The notes under the pieces are model-generated. The model saw only the letters and a program-made list of their open reading frames with translations, was not told where the DNA came from and searched no databases. From Cytophaga aurantiaca DSM 3654 (GTDB lineage: Bacteria > Bacteroidota > Bacteroidia > Cytophagales > Cytophagaceae), in the NCBI RefSeq assembly GCF_000379725.1, contig NZ_KB903666.1:1-64000 (forward strand): a stretch of DNA of 64,000 bases, written 5' to 3'. A program made the translations under genes and the position numbers. This document shows, piece by piece, positions 9,558 through 18,613 of the stretch (position 1 is its first letter; each line of letters starts with the position of its first letter).

Positions 9558-11456
9558 TTATTGTTCTAATTTTTCAACGCACAATTCCCATTCATATTGG
9601 AACTGTTCGAGTTCTTTAGATATCTTATCAAAAGTCGTGCTCACTTTTGCAAGTTTATCAGGATTGCTAAAAACTTCAGGTTTTGACAGCTCAGATTCGG
9701 TTTCAGCTTTTTGTTTTTCAAGCAAGGTAATCTTTTCTTCTAAAGTGCTTATCTGCTGTTTGATTTTTTTAATCTCCGGACTTACTACCGTAGCTACCGG
9801 TTTTTTCTTTTCAGCTACCGGTTCTTTTTTTTCTTTAACAGGTGCAGCTGCATTTGTTGTTTTGATGTTATCAATCCAGTATTTGTATTCATCGTACGTG
9901 CCCGGATATACCTTTATTTGTTGATCTTCGATATACCAGATCTTATTCGCAATCTTTGATACAAAGTGTCTATCGTGGCTTATAGCTATTAACGTTCCTT
10001 CATACTGTTGGAGTGCCTGAATGAGGATGTTTACTGAAACCATATCCAGGTGATTGGTAGGTTCATCCAGCAACAAATAATTTGCGTCTGAGATCAATGT
10101 TTTAGCTAACGCAACTCTTGATTTTTCACCACCAGACAATACTTTAATTTTTTTGAACGCATCATCATTTGTAAATAAGAAACAGCCTAATACATTCCGC
10201 AATTCTGTTTCTGTTTTGTTCGAACCGTGTTGTTTTAATTCCTCTAAGATCTCATTGTTGATGTTCAATGATTCCAGTTGATGTTGTGCATAGAAAGAAG
10301 AAATGACGTTGTGCCCAAGAGCTACTTCACCTTCAGCGCTTTCACCGCCTGTAAGTATTCGCAGGACGGTAGATTTTCCTTTTCCGTTTGCGCCGATCAA
10401 TGCGATTTTATCACCACGTTCGATCTTTGCATCTGTATTTTTCAGAATGTGTAAATCGCCATAGCTTTTTGAAATATTGGTAAGCTCATTGATTACCTTT
10501 CCCGGCTGTGTCTTGAATGTAAATCTAAAATTCACCGCCTGGTTGTCTTCAACTACATCTTCAATCATATCCATTCTGTCAAGTGCTTTCACACGTGATT
10601 GTACTTGACTTGACTTACTGGCCTTGGCTTTGAAGCGCTCTATGAATTTTTCTGTTTGTTTAATTTTTGCTTGCTGATTTTCAAAAGAAGATTTTTGAAT
10701 TTCAGAACGTAATTCTTTTTCTTCTAAATAGAAGGAATAATTTCCTGCATAAATATTTAATGTTTGTTGTGATACTTCAACAATTGTTTTTACACAGTTG
10801 TCAATAAATTCTCTATCGTGAGAAACAACAATCACAGCACCTTCGTAATCTCTCAAATAATTTTCCAACCATTGAATAGAGGGTAAGTCCAAGTGGTTGG
10901 TTGGCTCATCGAGCATAAGAAGGGCAGGTTTTGCAAGCAGCATTTTTGCAAGCATCACGCGCATTCTCCATCCCCCGGAAAAGTTCTTTAAAGGTTTTTG
11001 TAAGTCGTTTGTTGAGAATCCTAAGCCTTCTAATATTTTTTCAGCCTTTGATTGTATGGTATATCCTTCAAGCGCTTGAAAACGCTCTTGTAAATTGCTT
11101 AATTTATCAATCAGATCTTCAGTATAATCGGTTTCCATTTTATGGATAATGTGATCCATCTGGATTTGTATCTTGGTAGCTTCTTCAAAGGCTTCCATCG
11201 CAACTGCTAAAATACTTTCCTCACTTTGAAAGGAGAGGAGATCCTGATTTAAAAAACCAATGGTACAATCTTTACTCTTTTGAATATTTCCTTCATCAGC
11301 AGAATATTCTCCTGTTATCACTTTTAACAAGGTAGATTTACCCGTGCCGTTTGCACCGATCAAACCGATTTTGTCTTTTGGTTTAATCTGCAGGGTGATG
11401 TTTCTGTATAAGGCACGGCCGCCTATGAAATAGGAAATATTATTTAATGTTAACAT
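9558..11456 (-). CDS. ABC-F family ATPase (Uup/EttA type)
   Basis: A soluble 632-residue protein with two ABC domains and no membrane segment. Walker A motifs are GANGTGKS (about residue 34) and GANGKGKS (about 355). Signature motifs are NFSGGWRMR and LSGGEKSRV, and both Walker B motifs read LLMLDEPTNHLD or LLLDEPTNHLD. A charged interdomain linker and a C-terminal coiled coil rich in K and E (about 560-632) point to the Uup-like branch. ABC-F proteins act on the ribosome or in antibiotic protection; the exact subfamily is not certain. Upstream gene of the T9SS plug gene. Confidence 0.92.
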   Translation of the reverse strand: MLTLNNISYFIGGRALYRNITLQIKPKDKIGLIGANGTGKSTLLKVITGEYSADEGNIQKSKDCTIGFLNQDLLSFQSEESILAVAMEAFEEATKIQIQMDHIIHKMETDYTEDLIDKLSNLQERFQALEGYTIQSKAEKILEGLGFSTNDLQKPLKNFSGGWRMRVMLAKMLLAKPALLMLDEPTNHLDLPSIQWLENYLRDYEGAVIVVSHDREFIDNCVKTIVEVSQQTLNIYAGNYSFYLEEKELRSEIQKSSFENQQAKIKQTEKFIERFKAKASKSSQVQSRVKALDRMDMIEDVVEDNQAVNFRFTFKTQPGKVINELTNISKSYGDLHILKNTDAKIERGDKIALIGANGKGKSTVLRILTGGESAEGEVALGHNVISSFYAQHQLESLNINNEILEELKQHGSNKTETELRNVLGCFLFTNDDAFKKIKVLSGGEKSRVALAKTLISDANYLLLDEPTNHLDMVSVNILIQALQQYEGTLIAISHDRHFVSKIANKIWYIEDQQIKVYPGTYDEYKYWIDNIKTTNAAAPVKEKKEPVAEKKKPVATVVSPEIKKIKQQISTLEEKITLLEKQKAETESELSKPEVFSNPDKLAKVSTTFDKISKELEQFQYEWELCVEKLEQ

Positions 11457-11460
11457 GGTG

Positions 11461-11468
11461 CAAAAATA
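11461..11468 (-). promoter_or_regulatory. Candidate -7 box for the ABC-F operon
   Basis: On the minus strand TATTTTTG lies 4 nt before the ATG. If used, the transcript would start at or next to the ATG and be essentially leaderless. No -33 TTG is visible at the right spacing. Confidence 0.35.
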
Positions 11469-11648
11469 CCGAAAATTCAGCAGTAAAAATATTTGTTTCT
11501 GTTAATTCCATGAAGAATTATTGATTCAGAGATATACTTGCTTTTGAATATAATTATAGTATTTTATTATATCTGCAAAAGCCCAGGTGTAGATGCGTAA
11601 CGAGAATTCTGACATGGATTGTAGGCGGATCATACCCGGAACATCTAT

Positions 11649-11696
11649 GGGATAAAGGTGGGACATAGGTGGGCTAAGGGTGGGATAACTATGGGG
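11649..11696 (+). other. G-tract array in the 412-nt spacer before the dCMP deaminase
   Basis: Six runs of three or more G (at about 11649, 11660, 11671, 11678, 11682 and 11693) fall in 48 nt of an otherwise AT-rich non-coding spacer (11457-11868). The phrase AGGTGGG or AGGGTGGG repeats. Such spacing could form a G-quadruplex in DNA or RNA. Apart from a promoter box at each end, nothing else is recognised in the spacer. Confidence 0.4.
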
Positions 11697-11829
11697 TAAC
11701 CATACTTTAAATGCTACTATGTCTTGTCCTATGAATAGATGAACGATACTGTGTTTTATTAATTTGATCCGGAAGATTAATTAAGAGGCTTACACATTTG
11801 AATGATTATTAATTGAGGTTACGAAATTG

Positions 11830-11837
11830 TATCTTTG
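11830..11837 (+). promoter_or_regulatory. Candidate -7 box for the dCMP deaminase gene
   Basis: TATCTTTG matches TAnnTTTG and lies 31 nt before the ATG. The nearest TTG sequences (11798, 11813) are not at standard -33 spacing. Confidence 0.4.
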
Positions 11838-11868
11838 ATCTTTATACTATTTCAAGAGTTACCAGAGA

Positions 11869-12345
11869 ATGACGAAGAGACCGGATTTTGATGATATATA
11901 CATGGAGCTTGCCGTGAATCTTGCCAAGAGATCTCATTGTATTAAGAGACATGTAGGAGCTGTTCTGACAAAGCATACACGTATTATTTCAATAGGGTAT
12001 AATGGTCCGCCGGAAAAGACACATAACTGTGACGAAGAGTGGCCGGAGCAAGGGTGCCCACTTGATTCCAAAGGCAGCTGTTCGCTTGCGTTGCATGCAG
12101 AAGAAAATGCCATTTTGTTTGCTGTTAAAAACGGAACAGAAGTAAAGGGAGCAACCATTTATGTAACGCTTTCTCCATGTATTTCCTGTGCGCGATTGCT
12201 GTATGCATCGGGTGTTAAAAAAGTTATTTACCTCAATTCCTATGCGGAGTACAAAGGCTTAGCTATTGATGAAGGAAATGCATTTTTAACTAAGTTCGGA
12301 GTAGAAGTTGAAAAATATGCAGGTGATCTGACCTTACTTCATTGA
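11869..12345 (+). CDS. Deoxycytidylate (dCMP) deaminase family
   Basis: A 158-residue zinc deaminase. The catalytic HAE motif is His76 and Glu78 in LHAEENAI, and the second zinc-binding motif is Cys104 and Cys107 in SPCISC. The insertion NCDEEWPEQGCPL with extra cysteines is typical of ComEB-type dCMP deaminases, which turn dCMP into dUMP for thymidylate synthesis. Full length; single gene with its own promoter box and terminator. A related nucleoside or RNA-base deaminase is less likely given the YNGPP substrate motif. Confidence 0.9.
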   Translation: MTKRPDFDDIYMELAVNLAKRSHCIKRHVGAVLTKHTRIISIGYNGPPEKTHNCDEEWPEQGCPLDSKGSCSLALHAEENAILFAVKNGTEVKGATIYVTLSPCISCARLLYASGVKKVIYLNSYAEYKGLAIDEGNAFLTKFGVEVEKYAGDLTLLH

Positions 12346-12367
12346 TTAAGTGCTTTACCAATTTATT

Positions 12368-12413
12368 AACTAAAAAGGCCCGAATGTTTTTGTACATCCG
12401 GGCCTTTTTAGTT
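12368..12413 (+). terminator. Terminator after the dCMP deaminase gene
   Basis: A 20-bp stem with one G-U pair (AACTAAAAAGGCCCGAATGT and its complement) has a 6-nt loop. The A and T tracts on both flanks would let it work in both directions. Confidence 0.85.
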
Positions 12414-12473
12414 AAAACGGGAGTAAGGAGGTTTACTATATCTTCTGACAAATATTATTATTCCAATCTTTTC

Positions 12474-12690
12474 ATAAATAAATATAACATGATGTTTCTA
12501 TCTACGCACTGACCCCGGTAGGGGTCACATGTTTATAGCAAGAAAGAAAAGATAATATATACGCGCGCTCCCGAAAGGAGCAATACTGAGTTACATAAAT
12601 TAGTACGTATGATCCCTTCGGGCTCGTACGTATGAATTTTATGGTGTGTGGTTTTCTATAAACATATGACCCCTACCGGGGTCATGACTC
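12474..12690. repeat. Structured intergenic element with 28-bp inverted ends
   Basis: The spacer 12346-12866 has no credible gene. Arms at 12511-12538 and 12656-12683 are inverted repeats (27 of 28 matching), and each contains the hairpin GACCCC-GGTA-GGGGTC or its complement. Between them are two further hairpins: GCTCC-CGAAA-GGAGC (12567-12581) and a 12-bp stem capped by CTTCGG (12604-12632). The left flank 12474-12520 is repeated imperfectly at 12793-12841. It could be a miniature mobile element or a structured RNA. Confidence 0.6.
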
Positions 12691-12719
12691 AAGAATAAAT
12701 ATAGTTGTGATATAATAAA

Positions 12720-12752
12720 AAACGGTCTGTATATTTTCATTACAGGCCGTTT
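12720..12752. terminator. Hairpin resembling a terminator
   Basis: A 12-bp stem with one G-U pair (AAACGGTCTGTA and TACAGGCCGTTT) lies between the structured element and the partial repeat copy at 12793. It has an A run before it and could end transcripts coming leftward from murB or rightward through the element. Confidence 0.5.
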
Positions 12753-12792
12753 CATTGTTGTTGGTGCTTTATTCTATGGCGAAGTATTATTT

Positions 12793-12841
12793 ATAAATAA
12801 ATTCATAACATGATCTTTCTATCTTCGCACTGACCTCGGTA
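12793..12841. repeat. Second, diverged copy of the element's left flank
   Basis: This segment matches 12474-12520 with few changes (the block TAACATGATSTTTCTATCT and the following CGCACTGACC are shared). Here the GACCCC hairpin is degenerate. It ends about 25 nt before the murB stop codon. Confidence 0.55.
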
Positions 12842-12866
12842 TGTGTCAGAATAGACTGAAAAATTC

Positions 12867-13892
12867 TTATATAATATTTACTTCAGGCGTAAGATCAATA
12901 CCAAATAATTCCTGAACGGATTTTCGAACTTCTATAGATAGATCTAAAACTTCCTGTCCGCTTGCACCACCGTAGTTTACAATTACGAGTGCCTGCAAGC
13001 GATGTATTCCTACGTTGCCTACAACTTTACCTTTCCATCCACTGCGTTCAATTAGCCATCCCGCAGGTACTTTAATCAAGCCTTCTGCAGAGCCCGGGAA
13101 AGAAACGATATCCGGATATTTATTTTTCAGAACAGTAAATTCTTTTTCCCGTATTTCCGGATTTTTGAAAAAGCTTCCTGCATTTCCTAGCTGTGCGGGG
13201 TTTGGTAATTTACTTCTGCGTATTTCAACAACTGCACGGCTTACATCACGGATAGTAGGATTGGTTATGCCTTTTTCGTCCAGTACTTGTTGTATTGCAC
13301 CATACGATGTATTCACCAATGCTTGCTTTTTTAGACGGAAGGTAACATAGGTAACCACGTATTTTCCTTTGTATATTTTTTTAAATACACTGTCTCTATA
13401 TCCGAATTCACATTCTGTATTTTTGAAGCGTTTTTTTAAGCCCGTTTCAATTTCAACACAGTCAACAGATTCAATAGTGTCTTTTACTTCAACTCCATAA
13501 GCACCAATGTTCTGAATGGGAGAGGCGCCAACCGTTCCGGGAATCAGAGAAAGGTTTTCAATCCCTGCCCAGCCCTTGTTTACACAATGAATTACGAACT
13601 CGTGCCATACTTCTCCAGCTCCGCATTTTACAAGAACAGAATCTGTATTTTCTTCTAATACCTGTATCCCTAAGATCTCATTTTTCAAAACAATCCCTTT
13701 CACATTTTGCGTGAAAAGCATGTTGCTTCCACCACCTAAAATTAAAAGAGGAAGCTGATGTTGTTTTGATTCACTCAGTAGTTCCGTTAATTCTTTTTCG
13801 GATTTAAAAATTGAAAACTTTTCAGCCGTAGCCTGGATAGAAAAAGTGTTGTATTTTTTTAAGTTTTTGTTCGATTCAATACTCGTGCTCAT
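12867..13892 (-). CDS. murB: UDP-N-acetylenolpyruvoylglucosamine reductase
   Basis: MurB reduces UDP-GlcNAc-enolpyruvate to UDP-MurNAc with NADPH and FAD in cytoplasmic peptidoglycan precursor synthesis. The 341-residue protein is of the long, E. coli-like type. The FAD-binding LLILGGGSNMLF is at residues 49-60, SLIPGTVGASPIQNIGAYG at 115-133, the substrate-binding YRDSVF at 165-170 and the proton-donor Ser240 in GNAGSFFKNP. The start codon precedes a short polar leader before KKYNTFSIQATA. Monocistronic and convergent with the repeat-rich spacer; nothing recognised in 13893-14139 upstream. Confidence 0.96.
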   Translation of the reverse strand: MSTSIESNKNLKKYNTFSIQATAEKFSIFKSEKELTELLSESKQHQLPLLILGGGSNMLFTQNVKGIVLKNEILGIQVLEENTDSVLVKCGAGEVWHEFVIHCVNKGWAGIENLSLIPGTVGASPIQNIGAYGVEVKDTIESVDCVEIETGLKKRFKNTECEFGYRDSVFKKIYKGKYVVTYVTFRLKKQALVNTSYGAIQQVLDEKGITNPTIRDVSRAVVEIRRSKLPNPAQLGNAGSFFKNPEIREKEFTVLKNKYPDIVSFPGSAEGLIKVPAGWLIERSGWKGKVVGNVGIHRLQALVIVNYGGASGQEVLDLSIEVRKSVQELFGIDLTPEVNII

Positions 13893-14139
13893 CTATCTAT
13901 AAAATTCTTGAAATGCAAACTTCAACAATTCCATCCGAACCGTCAAATTCTTTAGATTCTTATTGTTTTTGAATAAATAATGAGATTTTTTGACCTAAAT
14001 GGAACTTTTTTTATTTGTAATAATTCTAAATTATATTGTTTATATGTTTTAATTATTTGTAAAATTAAGGGTATCAAGTTTTTGCATTATTACGAAATCA
14101 AAAATCCTTCTTTAGTGCGATTAGAGGCAGAAAAAATGT

Positions 14140-14169
14140 TTGAATAATCGAATTGGCATGATAGATTTG
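14140..14169 (+). promoter_or_regulatory. Promoter of the ACIII-cytochrome oxidase operon
   Basis: TTG at 14140-14142, then 19 nt, then TAGATTTG at 14162-14169. This is the best full match in the window to the Bacteroidota promoter consensus TTG-N19-TAnnTTTG. It lies 19 nt before the first ATG of actA. Confidence 0.7.
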
Positions 14170-14188
14170 TAAGTCTTTTAGGCAAAGT

Positions 14189-15490
14189 ATGGCCAAAATT
14201 TCGGAAAAAACAGTGTTAAACATGTCCAGATTACCTATTCTGATGAGTAGAATTTCGAGATCAATCCTTACGTTGGTAGCATTCTCTTTTGTAACTGTAT
14301 CTGCCTCATTTGCAGCAGAAACTGATACTACTAAAGCAGCAGCACCAGCGGCAACTCCAGCATTAAACGGCAAAGGAGAACAATTATTCAAGGAAAATTG
14401 TAAATCGTGCCACAAAATCCACGAAGAGTCAGTAGGGCCGGCTTTGACAGGCGTTAAACAACGTCACGATGCAGCCTGGTTACATGCTTGGGTAAAAAAT
14501 TCAACAGTTGTTATTGCTTCAGGTGATAAAGCAGCAGTTGCATTGTTTGCAAAGTACAACAAAGCCGTAATGACAAGTTTCCCTACGTTTACAAACGAAG
14601 AGATCGATGCCATTATTGATTATGTTGAATCTGTTCCAAAACCACCAGTAGATGTTCCTAAAGGGCCTACAGATGGTACCGGAACTCAAGGCGGTGGCGA
14701 GTACGACACAGTCATCTTAGGGTTAATTGTAGTTGTTCTTGTTTTGGTATTGGTAGCAATGTTTATTTTCCTTTCAGTAATCAAACGTTACCTGAAAGAT
14801 AAAGAAGCAAACCTTGATGCTGAAGACAAAGAATTACTAAATCAGAAATTTGATGTTAAAGCATTTGTTCGCAGCAAAGGATTTATCACAATCGTAGTAT
14901 TATTATTTGTTGGTGTAACTGTAAAAACGTGTTGGGTTGGTGCTCAGGAAGTAGGGGTAGAACAAAATTACGCTCCGGTACAGCCAATCGCTTTCTCACA
15001 TAAATTACACGCAGGTGATAACCAAATCAACTGTAACTATTGCCACACTGGTGCATACAAAGGCAAGCAATCAAATATTCCTTCTTTAAATATCTGTATG
15101 AATTGCCATACATATATCAAGAAAGGTCCTAACACCGGAGAAGCAGAAATTAAGAAATTAACAGATGCGTATGCAGCTGGTACACCGATCAAATGGGTAC
15201 GTGTTCACAACTTACCTGATCTTGCTTATTTCAATCACTCTCAACATACACAGGTTGCCGGTATCGAATGTCAGAAATGCCATGGTCCGATTGAAGAAAT
15301 GGAAGTTGTTAAACAACAGTCTAACTTAACAATGGGCTGGTGTATCAATTGCCACAGAGAGACTGCTGTGAACAGCAAAGACAATGCATACTACGATCGC
15401 TTGTTGAAAGTACACGCTGAGTCTAAGAAAAAGAACGACATGACTGCTGAAGAAATGGGCGGTTTGGATTGTTCAAAATGTCACTATTAA
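14189..15490 (+). CDS. actA: ACIII subunit ActA, six-heme cytochrome c
   Basis: Multiheme cytochrome of alternative complex III, passing electrons from quinol oxidation towards cytochrome c or oxidase. Six CxxCH sites are visible: one in an N-terminal cytochrome c domain (C71-KSCH) and five in the C-terminal part (CNYCH, CMNCH, CQKCH, CINCH, CSKCH). Two membrane segments (about 173-198 and 231-248) separate the two parts. The first ATG gives a long leader; the ATGs at 14222 or 14243 give a more normal signal peptide (MSRISRSILTLVAFSFVTVSASFA) and leave room for a leader RNA. First gene of the operon. The one-plus-five heme arrangement suggests fusion of a mono-heme domain to a pentaheme ActA. 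Confidence 0.92.
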   Translation: MAKISEKTVLNMSRLPILMSRISRSILTLVAFSFVTVSASFAAETDTTKAAAPAATPALNGKGEQLFKENCKSCHKIHEESVGPALTGVKQRHDAAWLHAWVKNSTVVIASGDKAAVALFAKYNKAVMTSFPTFTNEEIDAIIDYVESVPKPPVDVPKGPTDGTGTQGGGEYDTVILGLIVVVLVLVLVAMFIFLSVIKRYLKDKEANLDAEDKELLNQKFDVKAFVRSKGFITIVVLLFVGVTVKTCWVGAQEVGVEQNYAPVQPIAFSHKLHAGDNQINCNYCHTGAYKGKQSNIPSLNICMNCHTYIKKGPNTGEAEIKKLTDAYAAGTPIKWVRVHNLPDLAYFNHSQHTQVAGIECQKCHGPIEEMEVVKQQSNLTMGWCINCHRETAVNSKDNAYYDRLLKVHAESKKKNDMTAEEMGGLDCSKCHY

Positions 15491-15524
15491 TTAAGAAAGT
15501 TCGAAAGCCTAGTTATTCATAAAT

Positions 15525-18500
15525 ATGAAAGATAATAACAAAGTATTTTGGAAAGGTGTTGAAGAGTTGGGCAATAGCCCTGAGTTCTTAAAGAATGCTC
15601 AAAATGAATTTCCAGAATTCCTTCCACTAAAGAATTCTTCTGAAGAATCAAACGGAACGGATAGAAGAGATTTCTTAAAGCTTTTGGGCTTTAGTGTTGC
15701 AGCTGTTTCTCTTGCTGCTTGTGAAGCTCCGGTTAAAAAAGCGATTCCATATTTAAACAAGCCTGAAGAAATTGAACCAGGTATTGCAAACTACTATGCA
15801 TCTACATTTGTAGATGGTGGTGAGTATTGCAGTGTATTGGTTAAAACACGTGAAGGTCGTCCGATTAAAATTGATGGAAATAAACTTTCCGGCGTTACGA
15901 AAGGCGGTACCAATGCACGCGTTCAGGCTTCTGTACTAAGTTTATATGATGAAGCTCGTATTCAGGGGCCGCTTGTAAAAGGCAAACCTGCTACATGGGC
16001 TCAATTAGATAAAGAAGTAGGGGCTAAATTATCTTCTGTTGCAGCATCTGGTGGTAACATCCGAATTGTTTCTCCAACAGTTTTAAGTCCAACTACGAAA
16101 AAGGCAATTGCTGAATTTAAAGCAAAATATCCTACTACAGAACACGTACAATACGATGCGAATTCTTCTTATGGTATTTTGAAAGCAAACCAGACTTCAT
16201 TTGGTCAGGCTGTGATTCCTTCTTATGATTTCAGTAAAGCTGATGTAATTGTTGGTTTTGGTGCTGATTTCTTGGGTACATGGATTTCACCGATTGAATT
16301 TTTTTCTCAGTATGCTGATACACGTAGACTTAGTAAGACTAAGAAAACGATGAGTCAGCATTTTCAGTTTGAAACTGCTTTATCCTTAACAGGAAGTAAT
16401 GCTGATTACAGACAACCGATCAAACCTTCGCAGGAAGGCTTGTTTGTAGCTGAATTGTATAACAGAATTGTTGCTGCCAAAGTAGCCACAACACCTATTA
16501 AAAATGACACTTTAGATAGAGCTACTAAAGCTTTATTAGAAAATAAAGATAAAGGTCTTAAGTCTTTGGTTGTTTCCGGTTCAAATGATGTAAATGTTCA
16601 GATCTTGGTAAATGAGATCAACCTTGCATTAGGTAACTACGGTACTACGATTTCATTGGCAACTCCTTCTTACCAAAAACAAGGTAATGATGAAGCCATG
16701 AACACTTTCATTGATGATGCAGCAGCTGGTAAAATCAGCGCAGTATTCTTTTACGGTTCAAACCCGGTGTTTGATCATGCAAGAGGTGCTGAATTAGCGA
16801 AAGCATTAAAAGCAATTTCATTGACTGTTTCATTTGCAGACAGAGCAGATGAAACGGCTTCGCTTTTAGAATTTGTTGCTCCGGATCATCATTATTTAGA
16901 GGCTTGGAGTGATGCAGAACCAAAAGCTGGTTTCTACTCATTAGGTCAGCCTTCAATTTCTCCGATATTTAAAACAAGAGCTGCACAGGAATCACTTCTT
17001 TCCTGGTCTGGAAATTCAGTTGATTACTATACATACTTAAAATCTAACTGGTCTTCTATTTTAGGTGGTGCTTCATGGGATCAGGCATTACAAGACGGTG
17101 TTTTTGAACCTAAAAATAAATCAGGTGTAGAAGTAACAACGTCTACATTCGATCGCTCATCTGTTGAAGCAGGTATTGTTAAAAACTATCCTGCGAATAC
17201 ATCGGGTATCGAATTAAAATTATACGAAAAAATTGGTCTAGGTACAGGTTCTCAAGCGAACAACCCTTGGTTACAAGAGTTACCGGATCCGATCTCAAAA
17301 GCAACGTGGGATAACTACGTAGCGGTATCTGCTGGCTATGCGAAAACAAATTCGTTAGAGCAAGGAGATCTGGTTACAGTTAAAGCTGCAAACTATTCTG
17401 TTGTTCTTCCTATTTTGATTCAACCGGGTCAGGCTGCGAATACAGCATCGATCGCAATCGGGTATGGTAGAACAAACGTAGGTAAGTGCGGTAATGACAT
17501 CGGTAAGAATGTTTATCCATTTGCACGTTTTGTTGACGGTACTGTATTGGATTTCGTAACAGGTATTTCAATCACTCCAGTAGGCGAGAAATATAAACTT
17601 GCTCAGACACAAACACAGCATACCTTAATGGCTCGTCCGATTATTCAGGACGCGTTGTTATCAGAATATATTAACGATCCATCAGCAGGTAGATTCATAC
17701 CGAAAATTTCTACACCAGATGGTAAAGTAGCTCCAGCATTAGTAGATATCTGGAAAGATCAGCATCATCAGCCAAACCATCTTTGGAGCATGTCTATTGA
17801 CTTGAACACGTGTTTGGGTTGTGGTGCATGTGTGATTGCTTGTCAGGCTGAAAACAACGTTGCAGTTGTAGGTAAGCAGGAAGTATTGAATGCCCGTGAG
17901 ATGCACTGGATCCGTATCGATAGATACTATAGTTCAGATGCTGAGCCTAAAGAAACAGGCAAGTATTTCACGAATGATGCAGAAGGTATCGGATATGGTA
18001 CATTGGAAATTGCTTCTGAAAATCCTCAGGTTACATTCCAGCCTATGATGTGTCAGCACTGTAACCACGCTCCGTGTGAAACGGTTTGTCCGGTTGCTGC
18101 TACAACACACAGTTCAGAAGGCTTGAACCAAATGACATACAACCGTTGTATCGGTACTCGTTACTGTGCAAACAACTGTCCATATAAAGTTCGTCGTTTC
18201 AACTGGTTCAAATACTTCGATAACGAAGAGAAATTTGACAAGAACGTTTCAATGAACACTTCATTGGGTCGTATGGTGTTGAACCCGGATGTTACAGTAC
18301 GTTCTCGTGGTGTAATGGAAAAATGTTCATTCTGCGTTCAGAAAATACAAGAAGGTAAGTTGAAAGCTAAAAAAGAGAAACGTCACATCGTAGATGGTGA
18401 AGTTACTACGGCTTGTGCTGCAGCTTGTGCATCGGGTGCAATTTTATTTGGTGACTTAAGAGACACGGAAGGTAAAGTTTACCAGGAGCGTAATGTAAAC

Positions 18501-18593
18501 AATATAGAGCGTACATATACAGTTCTTGAAGAATTGAATGTTCAGCCGAATGTTACGTATTTGACAAAAATCAGAAATATTTCTAAAGCCTAA
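15525..18593 (+). CDS. actB: ACIII subunit ActB, molybdopterin-like plus iron-sulfur protein
   Basis: A 1022-residue periplasmic subunit. It opens with a twin-arginine motif (DRRDFLKLLG, residues 46-55) and a lipobox-like SLAAC ending at Cys66. A long molybdopterin-oxidoreductase-like domain follows (about 70-720), which in this family lacks the cofactor. The C-terminal ferredoxin-like domain carries four cysteine clusters: CLGCGACVIACQ, CQHCNHAPCETVCP, CIGTRYCANNCPY and CSFC with CAAAC. It matches the fused ActB type. It lies 34 nt after actA and 20 nt before actC and wires electrons from the ActC quinol site to the ActA hemes. Confidence 0.95.
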   Translation: MKDNNKVFWKGVEELGNSPEFLKNAQNEFPEFLPLKNSSEESNGTDRRDFLKLLGFSVAAVSLAACEAPVKKAIPYLNKPEEIEPGIANYYASTFVDGGEYCSVLVKTREGRPIKIDGNKLSGVTKGGTNARVQASVLSLYDEARIQGPLVKGKPATWAQLDKEVGAKLSSVAASGGNIRIVSPTVLSPTTKKAIAEFKAKYPTTEHVQYDANSSYGILKANQTSFGQAVIPSYDFSKADVIVGFGADFLGTWISPIEFFSQYADTRRLSKTKKTMSQHFQFETALSLTGSNADYRQPIKPSQEGLFVAELYNRIVAAKVATTPIKNDTLDRATKALLENKDKGLKSLVVSGSNDVNVQILVNEINLALGNYGTTISLATPSYQKQGNDEAMNTFIDDAAAGKISAVFFYGSNPVFDHARGAELAKALKAISLTVSFADRADETASLLEFVAPDHHYLEAWSDAEPKAGFYSLGQPSISPIFKTRAAQESLLSWSGNSVDYYTYLKSNWSSILGGASWDQALQDGVFEPKNKSGVEVTTSTFDRSSVEAGIVKNYPANTSGIELKLYEKIGLGTGSQANNPWLQELPDPISKATWDNYVAVSAGYAKTNSLEQGDLVTVKAANYSVVLPILIQPGQAANTASIAIGYGRTNVGKCGNDIGKNVYPFARFVDGTVLDFVTGISITPVGEKYKLAQTQTQHTLMARPIIQDALLSEYINDPSAGRFIPKISTPDGKVAPALVDIWKDQHHQPNHLWSMSIDLNTCLGCGACVIACQAENNVAVVGKQEVLNAREMHWIRIDRYYSSDAEPKETGKYFTNDAEGIGYGTLEIASENPQVTFQPMMCQHCNHAPCETVCPVAATTHSSEGLNQMTYNRCIGTRYCANNCPYKVRRFNWFKYFDNEEKFDKNVSMNTSLGRMVLNPDVTVRSRGVMEKCSFCVQKIQEGKLKAKKEKRHIVDGEVTTACAAACASGAILFGDLRDTEGKVYQERNVNNIERTYTVLEELNVQPNVTYLTKIRNISKA

Positions 18594-18613
18594 TTTAATC
18601 GAGATTTAAGATT

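Noticed and set aside
9637-9924. A 95-codon plus-strand open frame within the ABC-F gene
   Set aside because: It mirrors the low-complexity Lys/Glu-rich C-terminal coiled coil of the ABC-F protein on the other strand.
12474-12841. The repeats near 12.5 kb as a CRISPR array for the nearby Cas6-like gene
   Set aside because: Only two imperfect direct copies are present, with an irregular large gap and no set of equal spacers.
14098-14415. A minus-strand open frame of 105 codons at the start of actA
   Set aside because: It overlaps the actA signal peptide, heme domain and promoter, and its translation shows no family features; it is a shadow of actA.
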